This document shows positions 51,273 to 59,787 of a DNA stretch of 64,000 bases, piece after piece. Both the position numbers and the translations under genes were made by a program. The stretch covers positions 1-64,000 of the forward strand of contig JAJPHV010000020.1 in assembly GCA_021325095.1 (NCBI GenBank), given 5' to 3'. Each line of letters opens with the position of its first letter. Position 1 is the stretch's first letter. This stretch comes from Chloroflexota bacterium. Its GTDB lineage: Bacteria; Chloroflexota; Anaerolineae; Aggregatilineales; UBA2796. Below the pieces are notes generated by a model. That model was not told the DNA's origin, did no database searches, and was given only the letters and a program-made list of their open reading frames with translations.

Positions 51273-52259
51273 ATGTCGTTCGACTTGCAGTTTGGCCTGC
51301 CCGACCTGAACCCTGAACCGAACACTTACGATGTGATCATCATCGGCGGTGGCCCTGCCGGGACATCGGCAGCGATTTACACGGCCCGCGCCGACCTGCG
51401 CACCCTGGTCATCGACAAAGGGCTGACGGCAGGCGCCCTGGGGATCACCGGGAAGATCAGCAACTATCCCGGTATCCCTGGCCCGATCAGTGGTGCAGAA
51501 TTAGTGCGCACTATGCGCCAGCAGGCCGAATCCTTCGGCGCTACCTTTCTGGCCGATAAAGTCATCGGCGTCGATTTGCATTCGACTCCCAAGATGGTGA
51601 TGGCCGGAACCAATACCTTCTATGGCAAAGTGGTGATCCTGGCAACCGGTTCGATGGGACGTACCAACACCATTCCCGGCGAGTCCGAACTGCTGGGGCG
51701 CGGGGTGAGTTATTGCGCGACCTGCGACGGGGCATTCTTCCGCAACAAGACTGTCGCCGTGATCGGCAACAACGACGAGGCCCTGGAAGAGGCCCTCTTT
51801 CTGACCAGGTTCGCCGACAAGGTCTATCTGATCGCGCCTACGCCTTCTCTGAAGGCCAGTGAGTCGCTGGCGAGCGAAGTCGCCGGGCATCCCAGGATTG
51901 AGATCAGGCTGGCGACCAGCCTGAGAGAAATCGTGGGCAACGGCCAGGTGGAGGGCCTACGCATTCGCCCGCGCGGTGGGGATGAGTCTTTCCTGCCTGT
52001 ATCCGGTGTGTTTGTGTACTTGCAAGGCGGACAGCCCATCGTCGATTACCTGATGGGACAACTTCAAACGTCGCCAGAGGGCTGCCTGCTCGTTGACCAC
52101 GAACGGCAAACCTCGATCCCCGGTGTCTTTGCGGTGGGCGATCTGCTGTGCAGCCACGTCAAGCAGGCTGTGATCGCCGCATCCGATGGGGTGATTGCGG
52201 CCATCGCTGCCGAAAAGCACATTCGTGAGCGTAAGGCACTTGTGGTGGACTGGAACTAA
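51273..52259 (+). CDS. trxB: Thioredoxin reductase-like flavoprotein with altered NADPH site
   Basis: A 328-residue FAD-dependent reductase. The FAD-binding motif VIIIGGGPAGTSAAIYTARADLRTLVID, the redox pair CATC (C148, C151) and the C-terminal FAD motif GVFAVGDLLCSHVKQAVIAASDG are intact. The NADPH domain is unusual: the glycine motif reads IGNNDEALEEAL, not GGGNSA, and the region that should hold HRRxxxR reads LIAPTPSLKAS. This resembles thioredoxin reductases that do not use NADPH (ferredoxin- or flavin-linked, or DTR-like). It is most likely the reductase of the adjacent disulfide oxidoreductase. The electron donor is uncertain. Confidence 0.9.
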   Translation: MSFDLQFGLPDLNPEPNTYDVIIIGGGPAGTSAAIYTARADLRTLVIDKGLTAGALGITGKISNYPGIPGPISGAELVRTMRQQAESFGATFLADKVIGVDLHSTPKMVMAGTNTFYGKVVILATGSMGRTNTIPGESELLGRGVSYCATCDGAFFRNKTVAVIGNNDEALEEALFLTRFADKVYLIAPTPSLKASESLASEVAGHPRIEIRLATSLREIVGNGQVEGLRIRPRGGDESFLPVSGVFVYLQGGQPIVDYLMGQLQTSPEGCLLVDHERQTSIPGVFAVGDLLCSHVKQAVIAASDGVIAAIAAEKHIRERKALVVDWN

Positions 52260-52276
52260 CAGCGCGGGAGGACAGG

Positions 52277-52282
52277 TATAAT
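52277..52282 (+). promoter_or_regulatory. Candidate -10 element upstream of the sigma factor gene
   Basis: A perfect TATAAT lies 43 bp before the sigma gene and 18 bp after the reductase stop. No matching -35 is apparent. Confidence 0.3.
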
Positions 52283-52324
52283 GGAGCACATTGGTTAATC
52301 GGGGCACTATCCAGAGCATATCTC

Positions 52325-52915
52325 ATGCTGCAACAATCTCCTGACTCGGCTTTGTTGGAGCGTATTCGCGCCGGGGACAAAGCCGCCTGTGCAGAGTGTA
52401 TCGAACGTCATGGGGCAGGCGTTTATCGGCTGGCGCAGCACCTGACGAAAGACGAGGCGGAGGCCGAAGACGTTGTGCAGGAGACGTTTTTGCAGGCGTT
52501 CAAGGCTATCGACTCGTTTGAGGGGCGCGCTGATTTGCGTACCTGGCTGTACCGGATCACCTACAACACGGCACTGATGCACCTGCGCAAAATCCGCCCG
52601 GTGCAATCCATCGAGGACTCACTGCCAGACGACGAGGGTCTGACCGTCCCGACCCAGTTCTTCGATTGGTGCTGCCTGCCTGAGCAGGACTTCCAGACTG
52701 AGGAAACGCGGAGCCAACTGGAACAGGCCATTTCGGAACTGCCAGAAACGCTGAGAGCGGTCTTTGTGCTGCGCGAACTCGAAGGCTTATCAACGGAAGA
52801 AACGGCGCAAACGCTCCAACTTTCAACCGACGTGGTCAAACAGCGGCTGCACCGCGCCCGGCTGTGGCTGCGGGAGCGACTCTCGGCATACTTTGCGGAG
52901 CGACTGCGGGGCTGA
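52325..52915 (+). CDS. ECF RNA polymerase sigma factor
   Basis: A 196-residue group 4 sigma factor. Region 2 (about 25-95) contains GVYRLAQHLTKDEAEAEDVVQETFLQAFKAIDSFEGRADLRTWLYRITYN, the polymerase-binding and -10-recognition helices. Region 4 (about 130-185) contains LPETLRAVFVLRELEGLSTEETAQTLQLSTDVVKQRLHRARLWLRE, the -35 helix-turn-helix. It directs expression of a stress regulon. The gene for a zinc-binding anti-sigma factor begins 1 bp after its stop. Its nearness to redox genes fits an oxidative or thiol stress signal; that is inferred. Confidence 0.93.
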   Translation: MLQQSPDSALLERIRAGDKAACAECIERHGAGVYRLAQHLTKDEAEAEDVVQETFLQAFKAIDSFEGRADLRTWLYRITYNTALMHLRKIRPVQSIEDSLPDDEGLTVPTQFFDWCCLPEQDFQTEETRSQLEQAISELPETLRAVFVLRELEGLSTEETAQTLQLSTDVVKQRLHRARLWLRERLSAYFAERLRG

Positions 52916-52916
52916 T

Positions 52917-53183
52917 ATGTCAGGTCATAAGGATCATAAGAACTGCGAATTGATCTTGGGGAATCTATCGGCTTACCTGGACGGGGAGGCTTCCGCAGCG
53001 CTCTGTGCTGAGATCGAGCGCCATCTGTCGGAATGTGATGATTGCCAGGTCGTTGTTGATACGCTGCGCCGGACGATTTCCCTGTACCGCACCCTGCCTC
53101 CATCCGGGATGCCCGATGCTCTCCGCAAGCGTCTCTACAAAACGCTTGACCTGGAGCAGTTCCTCCCACGAGATGATGGGTAA
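52917..53183 (+). CDS. Zinc-finger anti-sigma factor
   Basis: An 88-residue soluble anti-sigma factor of the ZAS type. The conserved H-x3-C-x2-C motif is H36, C40, C43 (EIERHLSECDDC), with C10 possibly giving a fourth ligand. There is no transmembrane helix, so it is a cytoplasmic sensor like RsrA or ChrR's N-domain. Oxidation of the zinc cysteines commonly releases the sigma factor in this family. ATG 52917 is one base after the sigma stop region. Confidence 0.88.
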   Translation: MSGHKDHKNCELILGNLSAYLDGEASAALCAEIERHLSECDDCQVVVDTLRRTISLYRTLPPSGMPDALRKRLYKTLDLEQFLPRDDG

Positions 53184-53342
53184 GACGCAAGCGCCATTCC
53201 CGCCATGCAGACACCGGAGAAAATGACAAATGTCCTGCAATTGGCGTCGTTTGTCAACTCCTCTACTTGAGAGCGAAAGCGCTACGTGCGCGGGTGCATC
53301 TACGTTTCAGATCGGTCAGTCCGTATCGAAAGGGTAAAGCTC

Positions 53343-53567
53343 ATGCAACTGATCCATTTTCTGGCTAGTTCAACCGGGCGTTGGGTTCGCATCGTTGCGG
53401 GAATCGTCCTGATCGTTGTCGGCCTGCTCGTCGTACAAAACACAGGCGGTATTGTGCTGGCGGTGGTTGGGCTGGTTCCGCTGTTGGCAGGCGTATTGGA
53501 CTTTTGTGTCTTTGCGCCGCTCTTTGGAGCGCCTTTTTCGGGCAAGGCTATTCGCAGCAGACGCTAG
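53343..53567 (+). CDS. DUF2892-type small membrane protein
   Basis: A 74-residue protein with two hydrophobic segments (about 15-35 and 38-58) joined by a short loop: MQLIHFLASSTGRWVRIVAGIVLIVVGLL and IVLAVVGLVPLLAGVLDFCVFAPLF. This is the YgaP-like DUF2892 membrane module, usually found with rhodanese or alone. Here it lacks the second Cys of the usual C-x-F-G-P-L-C pattern but keeps one Cys in DFCVFAPL. AAGGG precedes ATG 53343. Possibly under the nearby sigma factor. Confidence 0.72.
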   Translation: MQLIHFLASSTGRWVRIVAGIVLIVVGLLVVQNTGGIVLAVVGLVPLLAGVLDFCVFAPLFGAPFSGKAIRSRR

Positions 53568-53657
53568 CAGACAGCCACTGCCCGATACTCTAGACGCCGG
53601 GCGACCCGCCCTGAAAAGTCGCTCGGCATTTCTTTGAGACGTCACAATCTACCTGGC

Positions 53658-55067
53658 TCAACCCTCGGACGGCTCCGGCACGGCGTTCGCCGCGACGGGC
53701 AGCGTGAACCAGAAGCGACTGCCGGAGCCAGCCTGACTCTCCACGCCGATTTCACCGCCCATCGCCTCGACCCAGGTCTTGGCGATGGCTAACCCCAACC
53801 CTGTTCCACCCCCCGCGCGAGTGCGAGATTTATCGCTGCGATAGAACCGGTCAAAGATACGCGGCAGGTCTTCTGCCGGGATGCCCTCCCCGGTGTCGGC
53901 TACGGCAATAAGTAATTTGCCCGCGCCGCCAGAAGTCGGTGCTTGCGTGTGAACAGAAAGGGTAAGCTGGCCGCCGGGGGCGTGGCGAAGGGCATTCGTC
54001 ACCAGGTTACGCAAGACCTGAGCCAGCCGGTCTGCGTCGGCGAGGGCCATCGGGAGTTGGGGGGGAATGTCCAGGTTGATTTGCACGTTCTGGGCCTCGG
54101 CGGCCAGAGCGAAATGCGCGGCTGTGGCGCGCAGCGAAGCCGCCACGTCAACCGGCCTGATATGGAACGGCAACTGCCCAGCTTCAGCCAGCGTGAGTTC
54201 GCGCACGTCGTCCACCAGCCGGCTCAACAGGCGCGTTTCGTCAAACAACGACGCAATCTCCGCGCGTTCCAGAGGGTAAACGCCGTCGAGCAGTGCTTGC
54301 AGGTTGCCCTGCATGACGGTGAGCGGGCTGCGCAGGTCGTGTGCGATGTCGGCCATCAGGTTGCGGCGCTGGATTTCAGAGCGCTGGAGTTCGTCAGCCA
54401 TTTCGTTGAAGGCCGCCGCAAGGTCGGCAATCTCGCGTGTGCCCGCCAGGGCAGCGCGTCGCGTCCAGTCCTTCGCGGCGAAGGCCCGCGCTGTATCGGC
54501 CAGCCGCGCCAGTGGCCTGGCGATGCCACGACTGATCACCAGGCCCAGCACAATGCCCACGCTGCCAGCGATCAGTGCAGCGACCACCAGTGTGGAACGA
54601 AGTTGATCGAGAAATGCCTGTTCAGCAGGTTGGAACGTGTCGCGTCCCGGCGAATTGACCAGCAGATAGCCCACCGTACCGCCGTTGACGGTGACCGGAA
54701 GGGCATTGGCGCGTTCACCCTGATCGAGCATGCTGTTGAAGCGTGTGCCGCGTTCATCATAGATCACGCGGTAATTGGCGTCGGCAAGTAGTATAGCGGG
54801 CCGTCCAACCATCATGCCGCGCCCCTGGCCCATGCCGGGCCTGGTATTGCCGGCCAGGACGTCCGCTACCCCATTCCAGTTGCCCTGGCGCTGGTAAAAA
54901 GCCGCGAGCGTTTCCAACAGGCTGCCCTGGCCCATCATGTCGCGCCGCATGACGTATTGGCGAAATTCGCTGCCCGCACTCCAATCGACGAGCAGCGTGA
55001 CTGTCGCCACGCCGATCAGGGTAACGAGCACAAAAGCCAGAGACAGCCGCAGCCAGAGCCGGTTCAC
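53658..55067 (-). CDS. Membrane sensor histidine kinase (BaeS/CpxA-like)
   Basis: A 469-residue sensor kinase. Transmembrane helices at about 8-28 and 158-178 flank an extracytoplasmic sensor domain with a Met/Gly-rich stretch ([13 protein letters not shown], about 78-90). A HAMP domain (180-232), HisKA with [21 protein letters not shown], and HATPase with [24 protein letters not shown] and [10 protein letters not shown] follow. It starts with GTG 55067 in a GTGA overlap with the response regulator. The Met-rich sensor could favour metal (for example copper) sensing, an untested idea. Confidence 0.92.
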   Translation of the reverse strand: MNRLWLRLSLAFVLVTLIGVATVTLLVDWSAGSEFRQYVMRRDMMGQGSLLETLAAFYQRQGNWNGVADVLAGNTRPGMGQGRGMMVGRPAILLADANYRVIYDERGTRFNSMLDQGERANALPVTVNGGTVGYLLVNSPGRDTFQPAEQAFLDQLRSTLVVAALIAGSVGIVLGLVISRGIARPLARLADTARAFAAKDWTRRAALAGTREIADLAAAFNEMADELQRSEIQRRNLMADIAHDLRSPLTVMQGNLQALLDGVYPLERAEIASLFDETRLLSRLVDDVRELTLAEAGQLPFHIRPVDVAASLRATAAHFALAAEAQNVQINLDIPPQLPMALADADRLAQVLRNLVTNALRHAPGGQLTLSVHTQAPTSGGAGKLLIAVADTGEGIPAEDLPRIFDRFYRSDKSRTRAGGGTGLGLAIAKTWVEAMGGEIGVESQAGSGSRFWFTLPVAANAVPEPSEG

Positions 55068-55771
55068 GAGTTTGGCTCGCTTTCCTTCAACAGGCGGTAG
55101 CCCACGCCAAACACCGTCTCAATGTAGCGTGGCTGCACGGGGTCATCGTTGAGTTTTTTCCGCAGGTTCTTGATGTGGCTGTCGAGCGTGCGCTCCAGAC
55201 CTTCGTAGGCGTAGCCGAGCGCTTCTTCGATCAGTTCAGCGCGGGTGTAGGTGTGGTTGGGCCGCTTCATCAGCGCTTGCAGCAGCGCGTATTCGGTGGG
55301 GGTCAGTTCCAGCGGCTGCCCGCCCAGGCTGACCGTATGATCATCCGCATCCAGGCGCAGCTCTCCGACTTCCAGAATGTGGGGCGGCGTCAGGTTACCG
55401 GTGGCCCGGCGCAAGATGGCCCGTACTCGTGCCACAACTTCAAGCGGGTTAAACGGCTTGGTCAGGTAATCGTCCGCGCCCAGTTCAAAGCCCAGAATAC
55501 GATCCGAGTCTTCGACTCGTGCGGTCAGCATCAGTATAGGCGTGCTGGCAAGACGTTCGTCGGCGCGCACACGCTTCGTGATCTCCCAGCCATCCCGCTT
55601 GGGCAGCATCAGATCGAGCACAATCAAGTCGGGCCGCTCGCGGCGGATGGCGTGCATTGCCTCCTCGCCATCGTAAGCCGTAAAGACTGTCATTCCGGCC
55701 TGTTCGAGATACGTTCGCACCAGCCGTACAATCTTCGGGTCATCATCCACGAGCAGAATTCGATAGCCCAT
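55064..55771 (-). CDS. OmpR/PhoB-family response regulator
   Basis: A 235-residue regulator. The receiver domain has the acidic pocket (VDDD, 8-10), phospho-acceptor D53 (VLDLMLPK) and K105 (LTKPF). The C-terminal winged helix (about 135-230) has LTPTEYALLQALMKRPNHTYTRAELI and the DSHIKNLRKKL recognition helix. It is partner of the overlapping kinase. ATG 55771 follows GGAG; the frame upstream to 55966 overlaps the next gene and is not coding. Likely targets are the adjacent minus-strand genes. Confidence 0.94.
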   Translation of the reverse strand: MGYRILLVDDDPKIVRLVRTYLEQAGMTVFTAYDGEEAMHAIRRERPDLIVLDLMLPKRDGWEITKRVRADERLASTPILMLTARVEDSDRILGFELGADDYLTKPFNPLEVVARVRAILRRATGNLTPPHILEVGELRLDADDHTVSLGGQPLELTPTEYALLQALMKRPNHTYTRAELIEEALGYAYEGLERTLDSHIKNLRKKLNDDPVQPRYIETVFGVGYRLLKESEPNS

Positions 55772-55817
55772 CCTGATTGCTCCTGCACGTTTCCACAGAG
55801 ATTCTAGCATTCCGCGA

Positions 55818-56489
55818 CTATTTCTTCTGAAGTGCGCTGACCGCCTCCTGGACGGTGGTGACTTCTGCCAGTTTTCCTTGCTCCACGAGGTCTTTGATAG
55901 CAGCGTCCGGGTCCGTGCCAGTTGGCAAGGCCAATGCTGCAAGCAGCGCCTCGAGTGGGACAGCACACTGGGTACTGACCTCGCGTAGCGTCATTTTGCC
56001 CTTGATCTGGTCAGCCGGGAGAGCCTGCTCCGCAGGCTGAGTGGCCGCCTCTTGGCTTTCACCGGTGGGCGTGATGGCGGTGGCACTCGGTGGCTCAGGC
56101 GGGTTGGGTGCATCAGCCTCAACAGGGCTTGCCGTACCAGCAGGAAGAGTTGCGTCATTCCCTGGCGTACTGAGTCTGGCGAGCAACGCATCGCGCAGTG
56201 CTGAGGTCTCAAAGCCGGGCACGAGTGCTTCCAGGTCCTTGAGGGCTGTGGCTGGCGATATGTCGCCTGGGATCCCGCCCAGCGTATACAACTCGTCCTG
56301 GGAAATACGCAGACCGTCCATCACCTGTTGCAGAGTCATCCAGCCCTTGATGTCTTCCGGCGTCATTTCTGACAGATTGGTCGTTGTCCGGCTGCTCGTA
56401 GACCAGAGTCCCGTTGCTTGCGCCCCGAACACAGTTCCGAGGAGCGCCACGATGACGATAATCGGCATGACAAATGGATTAACGCGCAT
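55818..56489 (-). CDS. Membrane-anchored protein with two repeated 'KGxMTLxxV' modules
   Basis: A 223-residue exported or anchored protein (N-terminal hydrophobic helix about 6-28). Two related modules flank a Pro/Ala/Thr linker: PEDIKGWMTLQQVMDGLRISQDELYTLGGIP (about 45-75) with ATALKDLEALVPGFE, and ADQIKGKMTLREVSTQCAVPLEALLAALALP (about 157-185) with AAIKDLVEQG. Such modules occur next to or fused to NosR/NapH-type ferredoxin proteins, and here the neighbour upstream (11-bp overlap) is exactly that. Function unknown. ATG 56489 follows GGAGG. Confidence 0.7.
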   Translation of the reverse strand: MRVNPFVMPIIVIVALLGTVFGAQATGLWSTSSRTTTNLSEMTPEDIKGWMTLQQVMDGLRISQDELYTLGGIPGDISPATALKDLEALVPGFETSALRDALLARLSTPGNDATLPAGTASPVEADAPNPPEPPSATAITPTGESQEAATQPAEQALPADQIKGKMTLREVSTQCAVPLEALLAALALPTGTDPDAAIKDLVEQGKLAEVTTVQEAVSALQKK

Positions 56490-57420
56490 CGGAAACCTCC
56501 GTGACCTGATTGGGCAGCCGCGCCCGAATACCATCCAGCCAGGTGGGCGCGAGACGCACTTCCAGCGCGCCGTGACGCGGGCAGGTGTCCACGCACGCCA
56601 GGCAACCGATACAGTCACTGCTGATGGTCGTTGAGGTAGCGACGGGCAATTTCACTGGACAGGGTCGTTCACAGAGGGCGCAGGCTTTGCACGAGTCGCC
56701 AGCGCGCCGTATTCTGAACAGGCTGAACCTTCCGATCAGGCTGATTGCACCACCGAGTGGGCAGGCATAGCGACACCAGGCCCGCTCGACAAAGAAGGAT
56801 GTGACGAGGACGACGATGAGCGCCACGTAGGACACACCGGCCACTGCCGGGTTGAACTCGAACAGCCAGCCGAGGCCAAACAGCGTCCGGTAGGGATCGA
56901 TGTCCGCAAACCACAGTTTGACCAGGGCAATCGTCTGGTACAGGATCAGCGCTAACATCACGTACCGGCCATAGCGTAAGACGCGATCCAGCCGCGCTGG
57001 AACCTGGATTTCACGAATGTGTAGTTTACGGCGCAACCAGGTGAGGAAATCCATGACTGCGCCAAAGGGACACACCCAGCCGCAGAACGCGCCCCCGGCA
57101 ATGAGCGTGCCCGCCAGCAGCCCGAACAGAAGCAGCACATTGGATTGGTGCGTTTTGGGCACAAACTGCCCACCCGTTGAGACGAACTGCCAGGCGGTTT
57201 CCAGTCCACCGAAGGGACACAACGCATCGATGGAGGCTGTCGTGCCATCTTCAGTCGCCAGATTGTGCGTGATACTCGTGATGATAATGAGTGCACCGAA
57301 GGCGAATTGGGTCAGGTGGCGCAACCGTTGTGTCCAGGCCATGCGGCGGCGGCGTGCTGCTGCGGGAGGCAGTGGCTTAACCTGCGCTTTGAGCGTGGAC
57401 AGGATATTTGAGGGATTCAT
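56479..57420 (-). CDS. Polyferredoxin-type membrane protein (NapH/NosR/CcoG-like)
   Basis: A 313-residue inner-membrane electron-transfer protein. It has about five hydrophobic segments, two CxxxCP motifs on the membrane side (GWVCPFGAVMDFL and CRYACPLGGAISL), and two ferredoxin-type clusters near the C-terminus (CKACALCERPCPV and CIGCLACVDTCPRHG). The clusters likely hold [4Fe-4S] centres passing electrons between quinol and an extracytoplasmic acceptor. ATG 57420 follows AGGAGAACC. It is transcribed with the small secreted protein upstream and the two-module protein downstream. The partner enzyme is not in the window. Confidence 0.88.
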   Translation of the reverse strand: MNPSNILSTLKAQVKPLPPAAARRRRMAWTQRLRHLTQFAFGALIIITSITHNLATEDGTTASIDALCPFGGLETAWQFVSTGGQFVPKTHQSNVLLLFGLLAGTLIAGGAFCGWVCPFGAVMDFLTWLRRKLHIREIQVPARLDRVLRYGRYVMLALILYQTIALVKLWFADIDPYRTLFGLGWLFEFNPAVAGVSYVALIVVLVTSFFVERAWCRYACPLGGAISLIGRFSLFRIRRAGDSCKACALCERPCPVKLPVATSTTISSDCIGCLACVDTCPRHGALEVRLAPTWLDGIRARLPNQVTEVSDAR

Positions 57421-57493
57421 CGTTGGTTCTCCTGGTTGGCGTAGTAATAAGGTGGAGGGCGAAGTCACCTCCGCCCTCCATCCTCTGCCCTGG

Positions 57494-58036
57494 TTAGCGG
57501 CTCCAGCGTCCGCGTGGCATCCGTGACTGGTTCATGCCCATCCCACAGTGGTCACAAACCCCGTCGTGATCCTCGTCCACGAAGCCCATGCCCATTCCGA
57601 AGCCACGCGGCGTGAACTTTTCGTTCAGTTGCGCCGTGACATTGGTCTTCATCGTGGCGAGCCACGCATCGGCCTGTGCCTGGGTCAGGCGTCCAGCCGC
57701 AACGGCACTCTTCAACGCTTCGGCGCGCGGGGCGACAAACGCATCGACGATCTTGTCCAGCGCAACGCCCTTGTCTTTCGCCACGTCAGCGATGGTCTTG
57801 CCGCTGTTCAGGGTAGCCACCAGCGTCGGCTGATCGATGCCCAGGACCTGGGCAGCTACCGCGACCAGCGAATGCTCCGGCCCACCAAAACCGCCCATGC
57901 CCCACGACCCACGGCCCCGCCCATAGGGCTGCGGGCCTTGCCCAGGCCCTTGTGCCGAGGCAACTGTGCCGAGCGCAAGCAAGCCAACCAGGAACGCCAC
58001 TGCCAGAAGACCGTACTTTGTCCATTTGCCGTTCAT
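57494..58036 (-). CDS. Secreted Gly/Met-rich protein with helical repeats and a Cys-Met tail
   Basis: A 180-residue protein with a signal peptide (about 1-28, TVASAQ). It has a Gly/Pro/Arg-rich stretch (GPGQGPQPYGRGRGSWGMGGFGG), helical segments (AAQVLGIDQPTLVATLNSGKTIADVAKDKGV and AGRLTQAQADAWLATMKTNV) as in DUF2680-like proteins, and an unusual tail DEDHDGVCDHCGMGMNQSRM. The tail has an EF-hand-like DxDxD and a CxxC near His and Met residues, which could bind a metal. It is the first gene of the unit with the ferredoxin protein. Confidence 0.75.
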   Translation of the reverse strand: MNGKWTKYGLLAVAFLVGLLALGTVASAQGPGQGPQPYGRGRGSWGMGGFGGPEHSLVAVAAQVLGIDQPTLVATLNSGKTIADVAKDKGVALDKIVDAFVAPRAEALKSAVAAGRLTQAQADAWLATMKTNVTAQLNEKFTPRGFGMGMGFVDEDHDGVCDHCGMGMNQSRMPRGRWSR

Positions 58037-58266
58037 GACACACCTCCATGTGTACAGTGCAACGTTATGATTTGAGTGTATTGAGGAGGTATGGAGGATT
58101 TATGGAGGAAGGAAATTTTCCCGGATGGGGCCAGGGAGCCGCAGCACAATCAGGTTTCAGCCACCAGTTTCAGGCTGCTAGAATGAATACGAAAACGATA
58201 CTGGCGGTGATGCCGTGTTTTGCCCTGTGGCTCTGTTTATCCCGCGGAAGGCAGAGCCAGGCAGAG

Positions 58267-58926
58267 TCAGGTGCTGGTCGCGCCAGACGAAGACGTCTCA
58301 AGCACGGCGTGCTCAGGCAGCCCCGGCTCCGCCGCTTCGAGCTGGAATGCCGCAGGCAGGCCCGCCGCCCAGGAACGAATCGCCGTCCAGTTGCGGCGCT
58401 CCCCCGGCGGAGCCTGAATGATCAACACGACGAACAGCATGGCCCACCACTTCAGGCGGCCATAGTCCAGGCGGCCACCGAAAACGCCAACACTCACTGG
58501 CCTGGCAGGTCGCGTTGCATTGAGAATGGGCTGGACATAATGGGTGAGCCGGGCGTAGCGTTCCCTGAAGCTCAGTCGCCCCTCCTGTCGGGGCGGTTTG
58601 GGCAATTTCTCGTCCAGCGTCACCGGCACACCGTCAACGCTCGTCTCGTCCGTTTTCGTCAGGCTCATGCACGTGACGAACACGGCCAGCGGGATACGCT
58701 GGAACGCCTTTCGGTGCTTTTTGAGGAAACCCGAAGCGGCGCGGTGCCAGCCCATAATCATCGGGCCGCCGACGACCACGCCGTCATAACCTTCGAGGTC
58801 CCTGACTTCGCTGAGTGGCAGGACATCGACCTGCCACCCGCTCTTGGCGATCTCCTCGCCGACGGCGCGGGCAACTTCAACCGTTGAACCGGCCATCGTC
58901 GCGTAGGCAACCAGGATTCTCCTCAT
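58267..58926 (-). CDS. Flavodoxin-domain protein (HemG-like)
   Basis: A 219-residue protein. Residues 1-150 form a flavodoxin fold with the FMN-phosphate loop VAYATMAGSTVEVARAVGEEI and the second FMN loop YDGVVVGGPMIMGWHRAASGFLKK. The arrangement matches menaquinone-dependent protoporphyrinogen oxidase HemG and related flavodoxins; no haem genes are nearby. Residues 160-219 carry a hydrophobic segment (WWAMLFVVLIIQAPP). ATG 58926 follows GGAGG. It precedes no obvious partner; the CoA-binding gene is upstream on the same strand. Confidence 0.82.
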   Translation of the reverse strand: MRRILVAYATMAGSTVEVARAVGEEIAKSGWQVDVLPLSEVRDLEGYDGVVVGGPMIMGWHRAASGFLKKHRKAFQRIPLAVFVTCMSLTKTDETSVDGVPVTLDEKLPKPPRQEGRLSFRERYARLTHYVQPILNATRPARPVSVGVFGGRLDYGRLKWWAMLFVVLIIQAPPGERRNWTAIRSWAAGLPAAFQLEAAEPGLPEHAVLETSSSGATST

Positions 58927-58974
58927 ACTTGGCCTCCTGCTCAGGATCAATTCAGGGCTGCGCTTGACGACATT

Positions 58975-59466
58975 CTAGTTGACGCTGTGAAAGCCGAGCG
59001 TGCGCCACATCACGCGCATCAGTCCGTGAGCGAAGTCCGGCTTCAGGAACTGGTTCGGGCAAGCGCCCGGAATGACGGTGATCCCGTTCTCCCGGCATAC
59101 TTTCACTGCATCCTGTGACACGCTGGTCATGTTTGCCGCCAGACCGGGCTTCGTTCCCATCAGGCAGTGCATCCAGACCCGCTTGATGCCAAGATCGACG
59201 CATTGCTGGACGATCTGGTCGGTGACTGTGGGGCTGGTGAGGATAAAAACGGCATCCGGTTTCTCCGGTATCGACTTCAAGTCCGGGTAGCACGGATCGC
59301 CTTCAAAACTCGTCAGGTGGGGATTGACTGCATAGACGGTATAGCCGGCTGCCTTGAACTTGCGGTAGCCGAGGTTGCAGCCGGTCTCGCGCTTATCCGA
59401 AACGCCGACGACGGCAATCTTTTTCTGTGCAAGGAAATCTTGCACCAGGGTATCAAGTTTGGACAT
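58975..59466 (-). CDS. CoA-binding domain protein (YccU-like)
   Basis: A 163-residue Rossmann-fold protein of the succinyl-CoA-synthetase-alpha-like CoA-binding family. It has IAVVGVSDKRETGCNLGYRKFKAAGYTVYAVNPH, followed by CYPDLKSIPEKPDAVFILTSP and the tail PGACPNQFLKPDFAHGLMR. Characterised members bind CoA but their role is unknown. GGGGAGGTG precedes ATG 59466. It lies 48 bp upstream of the flavodoxin gene on the same strand. Confidence 0.9.
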   Translation of the reverse strand: MSKLDTLVQDFLAQKKIAVVGVSDKRETGCNLGYRKFKAAGYTVYAVNPHLTSFEGDPCYPDLKSIPEKPDAVFILTSPTVTDQIVQQCVDLGIKRVWMHCLMGTKPGLAANMTSVSQDAVKVCRENGITVIPGACPNQFLKPDFAHGLMRVMWRTLGFHSVN

Positions 59467-59787
59467 GAGAACACCTCCCCAAACGCAGCGCTTTACTCTG
59501 TCTGCAAGTTAACACACGACAGCGCAACCGTCATCGTCTGAACGAAGCATTCTTGAGGGTGGTTTGTTGCTATATTCTTCGGAGACGGTCTACCCCATTT
59601 GTGGTAGATGCCGGCGCAGGGCGAGTTCTGATCTCCGGGATGCACTTTAACGCATTCCTTCATGAGGATTATCACGCCAGATAATCGGCCTGAATCGTGT
59701 CTACACTTCACTGGCGTTGTTTCATCCGCCTATGCTATACTCACGGCTGTTGCGGGATCGATCTCCTCTCATTTGGTCAGGACTCTC
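59467..59787. other. Divergent intergenic region upstream of argF-like gene
   Basis: A 321-bp gap between the CoA-binding gene (minus) and the carbamoyltransferase gene (plus). It holds the promoter candidate at 59707-59736. No gene, tRNA or repeat is seen. Confidence 0.5.
59707..59736 (+). promoter_or_regulatory. Probable promoter of the carbamoyltransferase gene
   Basis: TTCACT (59707-59712) and TATGCT (59731-59736) with an 18-bp spacer, overlapping a second -10-like TATACT at 59736-59741. It lies 47-52 bp before the start codon. Confidence 0.5.
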
